Source of the DNA: Flavobacterium sp. 9
GTDB lineage: Bacteria; Bacteroidota; Bacteroidia; Flavobacteriales; Flavobacteriaceae
DNA: 64,000 nucleotides
Assembly: GCF_002754195.1 (NCBI RefSeq)
Contig: NZ_PEEU01000001.1
Span: forward strand, 558,001 to 622,000
Direction of reading: 5' to 3'
The notes under the pieces are model-generated. The model made no database searches. It had not been told where the DNA came from and saw only the letters and a program-made list of their open reading frames with translations. The position numbers and the translations under genes are program-made. Numbering within the stretch: position 1 is the first letter of the stretch; each line of letters starts with the position of its first letter. Shown piece by piece: positions 53,744 to 63,411 of this stretch.

Positions 53744-54219
53744 TTGTAAATAAGTTGTTTTAAAAATAATTCAAGTTGCTAGTTAATTGATTTGTTTAAT
53801 TACAGTCCAAACAAAAACAGAGTTAACTTTATTAGAAAACCTTCAAGTATAACTTTATATAAAAAGGTATTAATTTGCAAATTAATTTCCATCAAGATAT
53901 TTATAACAATTAAGACTCATTAATATTAGTCTAATATTTTGACTAAAGCTTAATAAATTACACAATGCTAATTTAATTCGGAATCCTAACAAAATAGAGC
54001 TTCGATAAGCCAAAAAAAAAGCACAATTAGGCATATTTTTAAATCACAACCCACACAATGATTTAACAAAAAAACATCTATTGTATCAAATTTTAAAAAA
54101 AGTTCAATTAAATGTTATATCGAGAGCTCAATGTGTTAATTTTTACAGAAACCCATTTTAACTTTTTCAACAATTGAAATACTTATTTCTTTTTTCTAAA
54201 TATTAAATAGATGGAAAAT
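53744..54219. other. 476-bp gap; one end carries an 18-bp direct repeat
   Basis: TAATTCAAGTTGCTAGTT at 53767-53784, just before the protease start, is repeated exactly at 58251-58268. The rest is AT-rich and has no coding frame. A gene-end fragment begins at 54220. Confidence 0.4.
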
Positions 54220-54477
54220 TTAAATTTTAGAAATAACTCGTAAATAAGAATACAAATGGCGCTTCGTCGCCTTTACCTGATGTAAACTAACTTGGCTGAT
54301 ATTTGTTCCGTCATTCCTAACAATTGCGAAGTCATCCAGAGAATCAAGTTGCAACTCGAGATCATCTACGTTAGCTTTATTTAGTATTATATGATAAAGT
54401 GCAATCTTGCCTTGATAAATAAACCCACTCCGTGTATCAGCCGCAGAGTCTATATCGTTAGGATTGATTAATGGCAT
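54220..54477 (-). pseudogene. N-terminal fragment of a PD-(D/E)xK nuclease-domain protein (defence-like)
   Basis: The 85-codon frame opens PLINPNDIDSAADTRSGFIY and contains YQGKIALYHIILNKANVDD, LDDFAIVRNDGTNISQVSLH and QVKATKRH. The D...QVK arrangement fits the nuclease N-domain (Cap4/ABC-3C-like) found in defence operons. The frame stops after LRVISKI where such proteins usually continue for several hundred residues, so this is a truncated end. No partner genes survive nearby. Confidence 0.55.
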
Positions 54478-54933
54478 ATTTTTTCTTTTGAGTTATTTTG
54501 TCCAACTTTAATCTATTTTTCAGCTTAAAGTTTTTTTTTGAGAACAAATTATTAGAATATAGCAGTTAGTAGAATTTTGTGAACTTCAAAGTAAGAGTTT
54601 TAAATAAATTAAAAATGTCGTTTCCCTTTAGAAATGGAAATAAAATCTTTCTATGCCGTGGGAACTATTATATTTATTCAGCTACGCATTTTTGCAGAAA
54701 GAAAGTTTATAAAGTTAAGTCTATCAGAAACTTGTAAGACATAAATCAATTAAGCCAAGCCAAATTGATTTCATGTTCATCTAGATATTTTTTTCCATGT
54801 TTAAATTGAAAAAGAAATTCAATTCAAGTAAAATTGAATTGAATTTCTTTTAGTCAAGAAGAGTTTGGATAAATTAATTGAAGTTAAAAACCTCCCAATC
54901 AGTTTCTGTGGCTAATTCAATAACTTTATGAAT
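54478..54933. other. 456-bp AT-rich gap with no supported gene
   Basis: No frame longer than a few dozen codons shows family resemblance. The sequence TTTTAGTCAAGAAGAG marks no clear feature. Confidence 0.4.
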
Positions 54934-55146
54934 TTAGAACGTCTCAACCAAAGAAAGTGCGTAGTCCCGATCGATGGGTAACATATCTGGTTTTATAACT
55001 TCTTCAAGATATTGTTCAGGATTCCATAATTTACGTACTGATACAGGATGTGTATGTTCAATACTTTATAGTATATTCTCGAACTTCCTGTTTGCTATTT
55101 CAATGAATTCCTTACGATCTATTCCGGCCAATGGAGGGTGGTAATT
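54934..55146 (-). pseudogene. Degraded coding remnant with in-frame stop
   Basis: Reads YHPPLAGIDRKEFIEIANRK then FENIL and a stop, then SIEHTHPVSVRKLWNPEQYL then EEVIKPDMLPIDRDYALSLV and an end stop. I recognise no family. The next remnant begins 35 bp away on the same strand. Confidence 0.4.
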
Positions 55147-55181
55147 TTAATTGTAGGTTTCTTTTCCACGGGTTTAATATT

Positions 55182-55655
55182 TTAATTTTTAATTGCTGTT
55201 TCCTCTATTTCAGCCAGACGGTAGTCATAACCACCACTTTGGTGGCTATCTACATCAGCAAAAACTGCTTTAAAAATATCCAGTTTAAACTCGTCATCAA
55301 ATAAAAAACCTTTCTCATCTTCCTCGCCCGAGATATACATAGCCACTTCTTCGATACTAACTTTATGCATGTTATCGAACAACAATTTTGATAATTCCAG
55401 TGCCTCTGGATTTGCTTCAGCAACCAAGTCCATTTTTCACATCCTCCTAGCCTGGCAATGATATGCTGTGCATTCAATTAGTGTGAAATGGTTTTCATGG
55501 ATCTCGAAGTCAGTGACCAGCGCGTCAACATCGAAAAATTTTGGCGAATACTCGAAGAGGTTGTCCTCTAAAGAAGAATCGAAATAAGGTTTTTGTGTTT
55601 TAAAATCTTTGTGCAGATTTTTTGCATGAAGTTTGAAGTACTCAATAGTTTTTAA
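55182..55655 (-). pseudogene. Conserved hypothetical protein with two frameshifts
   Basis: From about 55655 the frame reads TIEYFKLHAKNLHKDFKTQK, PYFDSSLEDNLFEYSPKFFD and VDALVTDFEIHENHFTLI. It then continues in another frame (MNAQHIIARLGGCEKWTWLL) and in a third (ANPEALELSKLLFDNMHKVS, EEVAMYISGEEDEKGFLFDD) to a stop at 55182. I recall intact proteins with these segments in one order and without breaks, annotated only as hypothetical. So two frameshifts inactivate it. It is not a known domain to me. Confidence 0.6.
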
Positions 55656-56237
55656 TACATTCCTTTAGTACCAACTTAATTATCCCGGATATTGCGTTCG
55701 TAATCTTTATTTGGATAATAAGCAGCTAGGTTAGCATTATTAAACTATTGGCTGATGAAATCCTTGCATGAACGAGCAAGCTTGCCTATAAGCATATACA
55801 ATATTAGCAATAAAAATTTAAATTACCAAACTTATTGCACTGACTTATAACTACATGACTATTAACTAAATATTTATATTTCACTATTCTATTTAGTTGG
55901 ATTACACAGCAACAGCATAAGAATTGAGGAATTTCGGATTTTAAGGATAGCCAAATTAAATACAAAGAAGAGGTATAAATATCATTGGCGATAACAATGC
56001 TGAAACAACAATTCTCTCGAAAGCATTGTCACTGTGTATTGAAAAATGAAACTTCAAAAATAATTGAAATTGATTATTTTAATAAAAACCACCTTATGAT
56101 GTTTAATTTAAAACTTTATTTTTTTTACTTATACCAATTTTTCAAGTAGGAATTTCTATTTACCCTTGTGGTAACCTTGTGGTGATTTAATAATCCTAAA
56201 ATATATTTTTATTATATATTTATGTATAATTAACCAA
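55656..56237. other. 582-bp gap, no gene seen
   Basis: AT-rich with many stops. A CTTGTGGTAACCTTGTGGTG stretch at 56163-56183 weakly resembles the attachment motif. Nothing else is supported. Confidence 0.4.
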
Positions 56238-56615
56238 ATGTCCTCTGCTATACTCCAAGAAATTCAAGATGGCGTAAAGGGTTTATTTAATATCATTAAT
56301 TCTATCAAATTCTTCAATTGTTTTAAGCCTAAGGATGAATGCATTCTTTTTTTATTTTACCAATTTTCAATGTATTCATATACTTCGACTCTCATCTGTT
56401 TCCTTGGCAGAAGTTTGTTTCGATTAATTAATTCTTTTTTAAAAGAGCTGAAAAAGCTTTCGGAAACTGCATTGTCAATACGATTTTGTTTACGGCTCAT
56501 ACTGCGTATAACATACTTATAAGATTCTAAATCTATTAGTGAAGATTTTATTAGCATATTGAATACCTCTATCAGAATGAAAGATTAAATCTTTAGTGAT
56601 TTTCCTTTTATTTAC
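56238..56615 (-). mobile_element. IS3-family transposase remnant B, inserted in the SRAP gene
   Basis: From about 56615 the minus strand reads VNKRKITKDLIFHSDRGIQY, then SMSRKQNRIDNAVSESFFSS and RKQMRVEVYEYIENW followed by a stop where Tyr is expected. In another frame KKRMHSSLGLK and EEFDRIND follow. This is the same IS3 type as remnant A at 47885 but in the opposite direction. Frameshifts and stops show it is dead. Confidence 0.8.
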
Positions 56616-57015
56616 TGCATATAATCCTGCGACGGTGAAAATTTCATCATCTTATGAGTTGATCTGGTATTTGTCTTTGCTCTTTCCTTTTTCATCATTC
56701 CAATGCCATTCATAATAGGCAGATGCTATTATCAGACAGCGGTTGTGCGTTATATTTTTAAAAGATGCTTTTTCTTCGAGGGATTCAATCCTCGCATTTA
56801 GGGTATTTTATCTAAATTCCATATCTTTTGCCTAGTCCCCATGTATAGTCCGTTGTAATTAAATGCTGCGATGAATTAAGGATTACAGGAATATTAGGAT
56901 GTGAAAATCCATTTATAAAATCAGATTGAAGATAAGTTTCTTCATTATCCACTTCAGAATTAAAACGTCGTTTTACATTTTCAATTGCTGCTGACTGCTG
57001 GGTATAGTAACACAT
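56616..57015 (-). pseudogene. SRAP/YedK-like SOS-associated peptidase, cut by the IS remnant
   Basis: The start is the ATG at 57015, because the catalytic Cys must be residue 2: MCYYTQQSAAIENVKRRF. Then come NGFSHPNIPVILN and YTWGLGKRYGI and a stop. A second frame continues TLNARIESLEEKASFKNITH, LIIASAYYEWHWNDEK and KYQINS, then DDEIFTVAGLYA, before running into the transposase remnant at 56615. These are ordered parts of the HMCES/YedK fold (Cys2, Asn-Ala-Arg-Ile-Glu, Tyr-Glu-Trp-His). The protein crosslinks to abasic sites. A deletion near 56815 and the insertion make it inactive. Confidence 0.8.
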
Positions 57016-57127
57016 AATTTTTATGTCCGTTAAAGTTAAAAAATACCTTATTTTCATAATGCTAAACCTTTTAAAGGCCCCTTTGCTAAAATGTCCTGTC
57101 ATAAATTTGGCATTAAAATTATTTAAA

Positions 57128-57280
57128 ATGAGCCAGTACCAATTTGACGTAAGGCTTATCGAAAGCCTCGTTAGGAAAAATGCGCAGAGGAAAAATAATC
57201 TACGTCAGAAAAACAGCAACAGAATGCTAATTTATATGCTAATTTTTATCTTTATATTTTTCGCTTTATATCAAATTTAG
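57128..57280 (+). CDS. Possible small membrane protein, 50 residues
   Basis: From the ATG at 57128 (SQYQFDVRLIESLVRKNAQR, KNNLRQKNSNR), ending with a membrane helix (MLIYMLIFIFIFFALYQI). An earlier ATG at 57023 lies inside the SRAP frame on the other strand and is unlikely. No family; the basic N-part with a C-terminal anchor is coherent. Confidence 0.4.
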   Translation: MSQYQFDVRLIESLVRKNAQRKNNLRQKNSNRMLIYMLIFIFIFFALYQI

Positions 57281-57311
57281 TTCATAATTAAGACTTTACA
57301 TAAATAAAAAA

Positions 57312-58255
57312 TTAAAATTTCATCCGATGACTCGGGAGGTTGATTTCATGTTCCTGTGGATAAGGTTGCTGATCAGTATTGCTGACATCTTCTTTTATTA
57401 GCTGCTGTGTTTTAAACTGGTTATTTGTATCCATGTAACGCGAATCAGGCATAAATGGCATTTTTGCCATTTTATGAAGCATAATAGTTGGGAAATGATA
57501 ATCAATCTCGACTGTTCCAAGCAGCAGGTAACAGCCGCCTTCCTGCAACGGGTGTACCGCAAAACTGTCAGAAAAAGGTGCAATATCAAAGTAAGCCCCT
57601 TCATTGTCTATCCAGATTCCAAAATACATATTGCCTATTTTGATTGGTACCTGTTTGGTTGAAATAAGATAAGCCAGTATACGCACCTGTTTTTTATGGC
57701 TATTAACAAGATCCTTTACTTTTATGTCACCACGGTGTTTGGTTTGTAGCAGATCAAATATAGTGCAGGAAATCGGAAAACTAACCAGTTCAATCCCATC
57801 AAAAGCATCTTCAAAAACGGATCTTTCCAGTGTCGGTAGTTTATACTCCTTCACTAGTTCCTGCAAAAGCATAAGTCCTCTATTTTCAGGTTTAAAATTG
57901 TTAAGCAGCAGGCTTGCGATCACCAGAAGCTGGTTCTTAGTTTTTTCCGTAAAACGGAATGCACCTATAAAAATCAGGATTTTAATGCTTTCAATTCCCT
58001 TTGGGATCCGGTTTATGAAATCTTCCAATGATTTGAACTCACTGTTCCTTTCGCGATCTGCTTCAATAAAACTGTGCCATTTTTGAATCAAGGCTCATCA
58101 GGTGCATAAAACCCCAATACACGTCATTTCCGTACAAAGTAGCTTCAAACACACTCTCGTTGACGCAGGGATTGTGTATCACTGCGCCAGCCATACGCGC
58201 CTCATGCACATATATCTCAAGACTGTAAAAGGCCTCTCTGATTATTAATTAATTC
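57312..58255 (-). pseudogene. DNA polymerase III alpha (DnaE) C-terminal fragment, frame-shifted
   Basis: The main frame 57312-58091 reads RERNSEFKSLEDFINRIPKG, FIGAFRFTEKTKNQLLVIAS, PVSC-like FPISCTIFDLLQTKHRG and YPQEHEINLPSHRMKF. These are the last part of alpha subunits associated with error-prone cassettes in Flavobacteriia. Upstream another frame gives REAFYSLEIYVHEARMAGAV and IHNPCVNESVFEATLYGNDV, part of the same domain, so a frameshift lies near 58090. The polymerase and PHP domains are missing; the fragment begins at about 58255, exactly where the 18-bp repeat TAATTCAAGTTGCTAGTT starts. It is non-functional. Confidence 0.85.
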
Positions 58256-60018
58256 AAGTTGCTAGTTTATAGGTAATAAAAAAACAAAGCAAAGGTTCAG
58301 TAAATTTGTTTTGCGAACCAATAAACCTTACCCATGCTTTGTAGAGACAAAATTATATCAATTTTTTGTTTAATAGATGATATTTCAGAGTAGAATCTGC
58401 AACTCACCACTACAAGTCGAAAAAAAATTTCATACTAAAACTACTCAACAACAATCCAATTGTGTCCACACTGTAGACAAAATTTATTCAGATATTTTTT
58501 TAGAATATATATTAACTTTTAAATCATATTCTTAATACAAACTTTAAATCAAATTGCAACTAAATTATTCTTTCTATTTGAACTTAACATATTTAGGCAA
58601 TAGAAAAGAAGCTGTCACAAAACTGAACAGCTTCTTTAAATTATTTTTTAATGAATTTTATTCTATTTCAACAGGTTAGAAATCTAAAATCTCATATCAC
58701 TAACTTTGAAACACCATCATCAATTCATTGATGAAATTACATTAAAAATAAGTTTTTTAAATGATTTCGTTTCCCACATAAGCAAATAAAAAAATTGACT
58801 GCCAGTTTTTTCCAATTATAACTATCGTTTAATTGATTCTGAAATACGCTAATCTCTTCTCTAGATTTATTTAGCATCTTTTATTAAAGATTAATAAAAT
58901 TATTTCTTTCTAACTTACTTAATTTGCAAAACTAAGTTACGGTACTGCATTTTAATGGTTAATTAAAAGTAAAAGAGGCGACCAAAGCTGCCTTTTCTTC
59001 TACATAATTAGAAATTTACATCCTCTTCCATTTCATTCTGTTATTATCTTATATAATCAACCAACTTAAAACTGGAGTTACCCATATTTACCACAAAAAT
59101 TTAAGGCAGTTTTTAAATTTACTTCACCATTCCAAGTTTTGAGGCAGAATCGTGCACATCTTAAAAAATTTAGAATTTGACTTCCGTGGCACATTCGTGG
59201 CACAACAGTAAAAAAATATTGAAATTGCAGTATAAAAGCGGGATGCGAGGTAATAGTTCTAATCCCTCCTTAATAATCTTTTTTCTGAGTGCAACATCAA
59301 AGACCCTTTTTTTGAACGCTTTTGAAGCCAATCATTAAAAACCTAAAACATGCCTTGGGATGATATTGGTTTAAACTTTACTAAATTGTAGAGCCTATGT
59401 ATGTCTACCTATATATTTAAGAAAGTGCATTTCTATTAGCTGTTTTTTCTGATTTACATACGAAATTTACAACAAGTTCAACATTGTTTATCCTAAGAAT
59501 CGCCTTAGGATTAAATAGTTTTTCACTACATCCAATTATTTATAAACCAATAATTTACGATTTTAATTTAATCTAACTAAACAAATATTCATACAAACAA
59601 GATAGGAGCCGAACCATTGTAACACCATCAAAATCAATTATTTAAATTACTTTTTTTATATATAAAAACACTCACTACATGAAAGCAAAAGTGGTAATAC
59701 CAAAAGTGGTTCAAAAAAAAGAGAGAGAGCGGAATTGAAATAAATCTTAAAGAAACTGAACAAATATTAGCTTTCTTACACAAATGGATTGGTTTAGTTT
59801 TGCGTCAGCATATTCCACATAATTTTATATAATGTAAACAATTCCATTCATTTTTTTATTATCAGCCTTTTTATGCAAACAATAAAGTAAATAAAAAATT
59901 AAGCTCAGTTTTGGTTGGCATTTTCATAATAATTCATGCCCATTTAAATTACAGCAAAAAAGCCAATTGATATTGGCATTATTTTTAGAGCTATTCCATT
60001 AGACATTTTATTCCATTA
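58256..60018. other. 1.76-kb gap: attachment scar copy 5 and no intact gene
   Basis: 58605-58637 is a hairpin (AAGAAGCTGT/ACAGCTTCTT) with weak T tail. At 59138-59160 TTTTGAGGCAGAATCGTGC is a copy of the attachment motif, followed at 59198-59220 by CGTGGCACATTCGTGGCACA and at about 59245-59270 by GCGAGGTAATAGTTCTAATC, tRNA-T-arm-like. 59680-59810 on + holds KAKVVIPKVVQKKERERN and, after a frameshift, EINLKETEQILAFLHKWIGL, a small broken coding remnant. Nothing else is supported. Confidence 0.45.
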
Positions 60019-60912
60019 TTACAGTGAATAAAATGTATGTGGTTCATAGGGTTTTGGAATATCTATATCTTTCAATAACTGTTTTATATTAATTTCAATA
60101 GTAGTGGTAATGGTTGTCATCGCAGTATCTGTTGGCTCGTTTTCAAATGGGTCCTGCAAAAGTGTAGCTGTTTTTTCCAACACAAAAAATCCAGAAGCGA
60201 TTATTAATAGAAGCGGGGTTTCAAATATAGGGTTAACATCCCCCAATGAAATTGAAAGAGTAATAACAAATATGTAAATCATTAAATGCAGAAATACACG
60301 ATAGGTTACAGGAAACATAGTGTTCTTTATCCTTTCCGCCATTCCCATTGAACTTGAAAAATTCAGCAATGTTTTATTAAGCTGAATTTGGCTAAAAATA
60401 TCCATTTCCCCTCTATTCTTAAGTTCTGCTATTTGCAATACATTTATTTGTAATAGCCCTAAAGGCTTATTGTTATGTGCACTAATTCTTTTTATTTCCT
60501 CATTTGAAATGAATTTCTCTAAGTTTTCTAATGGATCTAGCCCTCTTAAGGATTGCCCCAAACTGTAACACCATGCAATGTGCCTCAAGGCTATTTGTCT
60601 TACGTCATCTTCATTACCCTTAACAATGTAGGATTGTAATAGAAGTGTCAAGTTTCTGCTTTCATTTACGATGTTTCCCCATATTTTTCGTGCTTCCCAC
60701 CATCTGTCATAAGACTGGCTAAGTTTGAATGATAAAAGAATTGATATTGCAGTTCCTAAAAATGCCGGAATGGAAATTGGCATTTTTGGAATATCTGAGT
60801 GAAACTTATAGGTCAAAAAGGAAATCAGCAATGCGATTACTGCTGAATAAATGAATTCAATTCTTATCTCTTTAAGAATATAAAAAATACTAAGTCTTCT
60901 AGTTAATAACAT
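60019..60912 (-). CDS. Bestrophin-family anion channel (YneE-like)
   Basis: 297 residues with membrane helices at about 20-40, 46-64, 213-232 and 235-252. Bestrophin marks are present: SYDRWWEARKIWGNIVNESR, LQDPFENEPTDTAMTTIT and the N-terminal TRRLSIFYILKEIRIEF. Bacterial bestrophins form pentameric ion channels in the inner membrane; the conducted ion here is not known. It is monocistronic, with long gaps on both sides. Intact and well conserved. Confidence 0.88.
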   Translation of the reverse strand: MLLTRRLSIFYILKEIRIEFIYSAVIALLISFLTYKFHSDIPKMPISIPAFLGTAISILLSFKLSQSYDRWWEARKIWGNIVNESRNLTLLLQSYIVKGNEDDVRQIALRHIAWCYSLGQSLRGLDPLENLEKFISNEEIKRISAHNNKPLGLLQINVLQIAELKNRGEMDIFSQIQLNKTLLNFSSSMGMAERIKNTMFPVTYRVFLHLMIYIFVITLSISLGDVNPIFETPLLLIIASGFFVLEKTATLLQDPFENEPTDTAMTTITTTIEINIKQLLKDIDIPKPYEPHTFYSL

Positions 60913-61395
60913 TTCTTCTATTTAATATATTTGAATTAATTTTAACATACATGAATCGCAAAATAAATCAAAAGACAGCAGCAAATTCGAATTTTAACAA
61001 CTTTAAAAGTACCTTGATGGGCATTCAAAGATCAAGCCAAAGCAAAGAACATCCGCTTTAGTATACCCATGTATAGGATCACTATCTTTTGAAAAATCTT
61101 CTTCTTTTGTTTATCTACTCGGGTTCTAATAATTTTTTAAATAATTGTATGAAATTATTCTTGTTTTTTATGCCCATAATCAATGTCACTAAAAACAGTG
61201 CATTTCTTGGATAAAGATGTGCGCTTTTTCCGCTTTAAATAACTTTCATAAAAAAAATACCCCTTACTTTATTACTCGACAATCAGTTTCATACGGTTCT
61301 TCTAGAAATCCATACAAAATTATCTTTTGCCAGTCTACGCATTTTATTGGGATTAGTTTGTCGATATAATTATCTGAATAAAGTAAAAGAATGTA
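60913..61395. other. 483-bp gap, no gene seen
   Basis: AT-rich with stops in all frames. A short sequence GATCAAGCCAAAGCAAAG (61033-61050) recurs with one change near 62843. Nothing else is recognised. Confidence 0.4.
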
Positions 61396-61854
61396 TCATC
61401 TAATTTTTTTAGTAAATCTTATTTCCTTTTTATTCCATCTCTCATTTATCTCCCTTATTACCGGAGGGGCTAATATTTTATTGAAACAAATATTCATTTT
61501 TTCGCCGTTTAAATTAAGCTCAAACTTTAATTGCTGAATTTCATCTTCTGTAAGCTCTGTTATAGTCGGCCTTAGTTTTCCATAATCATTTTCGAATATA
61601 CAATCCTCAATAGTTGACTTTTCATCATTTAAAACAGTATAAATTTTTCCTTTTTCAAAAAAGCGAACTCGATCTGTATTAATAAATTTATATTCCATGA
61701 ATTCTCTATTACTATTTTCCGCAATTATTTTTATTGACGAAGCTTAATCACTTTTCTCAACTTTAAAATAATTAATTTTATTACTGTCAAATTGAATTAT
61801 CTTTGGTCTCTCGTAATGATCTGGAGTCTTTATAAATAGCCAATTTTCTTTCAT
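61396..61854 (-). pseudogene. Hypothetical protein split by an in-frame TAA
   Basis: One frame runs from ATG at 61854 to 61396 with a single TAA at 61744-61746. Before it: KENWLFIKTPDHYERPKIIQ then FDSNKINYFKVEKSD. After it: ASSIKIIAENSNREFMEYKF, VRFFEKGKIYTVLNDEKSTI and so on. The parts have the same composition and frame, so the intact protein would have about 152 residues. If the TAA is real, a shorter protein may start at the ATG at 61698 (100 residues). I recognise no family. Confidence 0.5.
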
Positions 61855-61975
61855 ATATTATTTCTATAAATTCTGAGTTATTTTGTAATACCTAATATAA
61901 GGTCCTATCAAAATTAAAAATTATATCTTCTACTTCACTAGCTTGAAATCTTATTTTAGATTTTAGCTTAATATC

Positions 61976-62803
61976 TTATATAGCAAACATCATTACCAGC
62001 TTATCATCAAGATAAAAATTAAGTGTCTGATCTGCCAAATCAAAACGTAATTTCTGATTAAGAAAACCCAGTATTTTTTGCTCCGTTATACCGGTCTGCT
62101 CATCTAAACATGCCATTCTAGTGGTGCCTATTTTACTGAAAACAATAAAATCACCATCTGTTGTATAAGTGCCAAAAAAACTGTTACAGCCACTTTTTCC
62201 ACTTACTTTACTCGAAACAGGGTCAAATTTTATTGAAACTGGCCCATAGTCCCTTCCAACGCCCTCCAGTTGTATGAGTTTCCAGTTTGTTTTACCAATG
62301 AAACTCCAGGCTCCGTTTTGAGTCGGTACCATAAATTCCATGATTGTTTTGCTACGTAAATCTTTAAAAATAACAGTGTTTTTTTTCCTTGTAATTTTTA
62401 ATATTTTATTGTCCATTACACTGATAAACTCCTGTTCCAATCCCATTTTTTCTTCGTCACAGGCCATCATAGTACCTATGGGCGATGAAGTTTCGATATG
62501 GTTCTTTTTTGCAAGATTTTTATAATTTACGCTAAAGTTATTACATCCGCTTTTACCTTGTATGGTATTGTTGCCACTGTCTATAGTAATAAAAAAACCG
62601 GTACTGCTTACAGCTTTTCCATTTAGGCGTGTCAATATCATTTTCGTATCGTAAATTCCATCTGCTGATACAGATGATTTTAAAATATTTTTCAAGTTAT
62701 ATTGAGCGGCTGAGATATTACTGTTTTCTATTTTTACCTTTTCTATTCCGTAGGATACAGTTGATAAAAATAATAGCGCAATCAAAATGCATTTGTGTTT
62801 CAT
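61976..62803 (-). CDS. Double META/HslJ-domain exported protein
   Basis: 275 residues. A signal peptide (KHKCILIALLFLSTVSYG) precedes a first META domain (about 50-145: LNGKAVSSTGFFITIDSGNN, KSGCNNFSVNYKNLA, SSPIGTMMACDEEKMGLEQE) and a second one (about 165-275: GKTNWKLIQLEGVGRD, KSGCNSFFGTYTTDGDFIVF, IGTTRMACLDE). The GCNxFxGxY and GTTxMACxxE signatures occur in both. META domains are found in heat-shock protein HslJ and in exported, motility-linked proteins; the role is uncertain. It is intact and monocistronic. Confidence 0.9.
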   Translation of the reverse strand: MKHKCILIALLFLSTVSYGIEKVKIENSNISAAQYNLKNILKSSVSADGIYDTKMILTRLNGKAVSSTGFFITIDSGNNTIQGKSGCNNFSVNYKNLAKKNHIETSSPIGTMMACDEEKMGLEQEFISVMDNKILKITRKKNTVIFKDLRSKTIMEFMVPTQNGAWSFIGKTNWKLIQLEGVGRDYGPVSIKFDPVSSKVSGKSGCNSFFGTYTTDGDFIVFSKIGTTRMACLDEQTGITEQKILGFLNQKLRFDLADQTLNFYLDDKLVMMFAI

Positions 62804-63411
62804 GTTTTTAATTTTTTGTATTTATAACTGATGTGCATCAAGGATCAAGTCAAAGCAAAGATTCATCCAATTAGTTTTTAATCATTAGGTGCTTTTGGTT
62901 GTTTTTGTAATTCTAAAAATTACTTCTTGAGTACGATTGAACTCCCAAAATTTAAAATTTGGACTTAATATTCCACATAGTACTTAAAATCATACTGATA
63001 CCAATTCTATTTTGGCTTACTTCTTATATTCTTGGTTTCTTCGGCTTGAGCTAAAGCAATGAACTTTTTAAATAGAATATTTTCACATTTTTAATGATTC
63101 TTTCCACTAAAAGTACCTCCTCTCTGGTCAGAGGCTTGCTGGATTTCTTTTGACTCTTTTAAATATCACAGTTTAGGCCTTGCTTTAGATTTACACCTAA
63201 GCCCAGTAAAACTCTGTCTCTATTTTTTTCCTATTGAATTATAACAGATTCGCTGGAATATTAAGCCAAAACTGAAGTAAAAAATAACTCTACAGTCGAT
63301 TAACCATATTTAAAATAGTAAATCCAACCATAGAGCATTATTTATATCCGCAAATTATTTATAATCAATGAACTTTAGAATTCAAAAATATTATATTCAT
63401 ACAATAAGCGA
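62804..63411. other. 608-bp gap, no gene seen
   Basis: AT-rich. GGATCAAGTCAAAGCAAAG (62841-62859) is a near copy of 61033-61050. No coding frame and no terminator with a clear stem were found; the region around 63100-63200 may fold weakly. Confidence 0.4.

Noticed and set aside
58605..58637. Intact insertion sequence end near the AAGAAGCTGT hairpin
   Set aside because: The hairpin resembles terminators found in some insertion sequences, but no transposase frame or inverted repeat lies near it.
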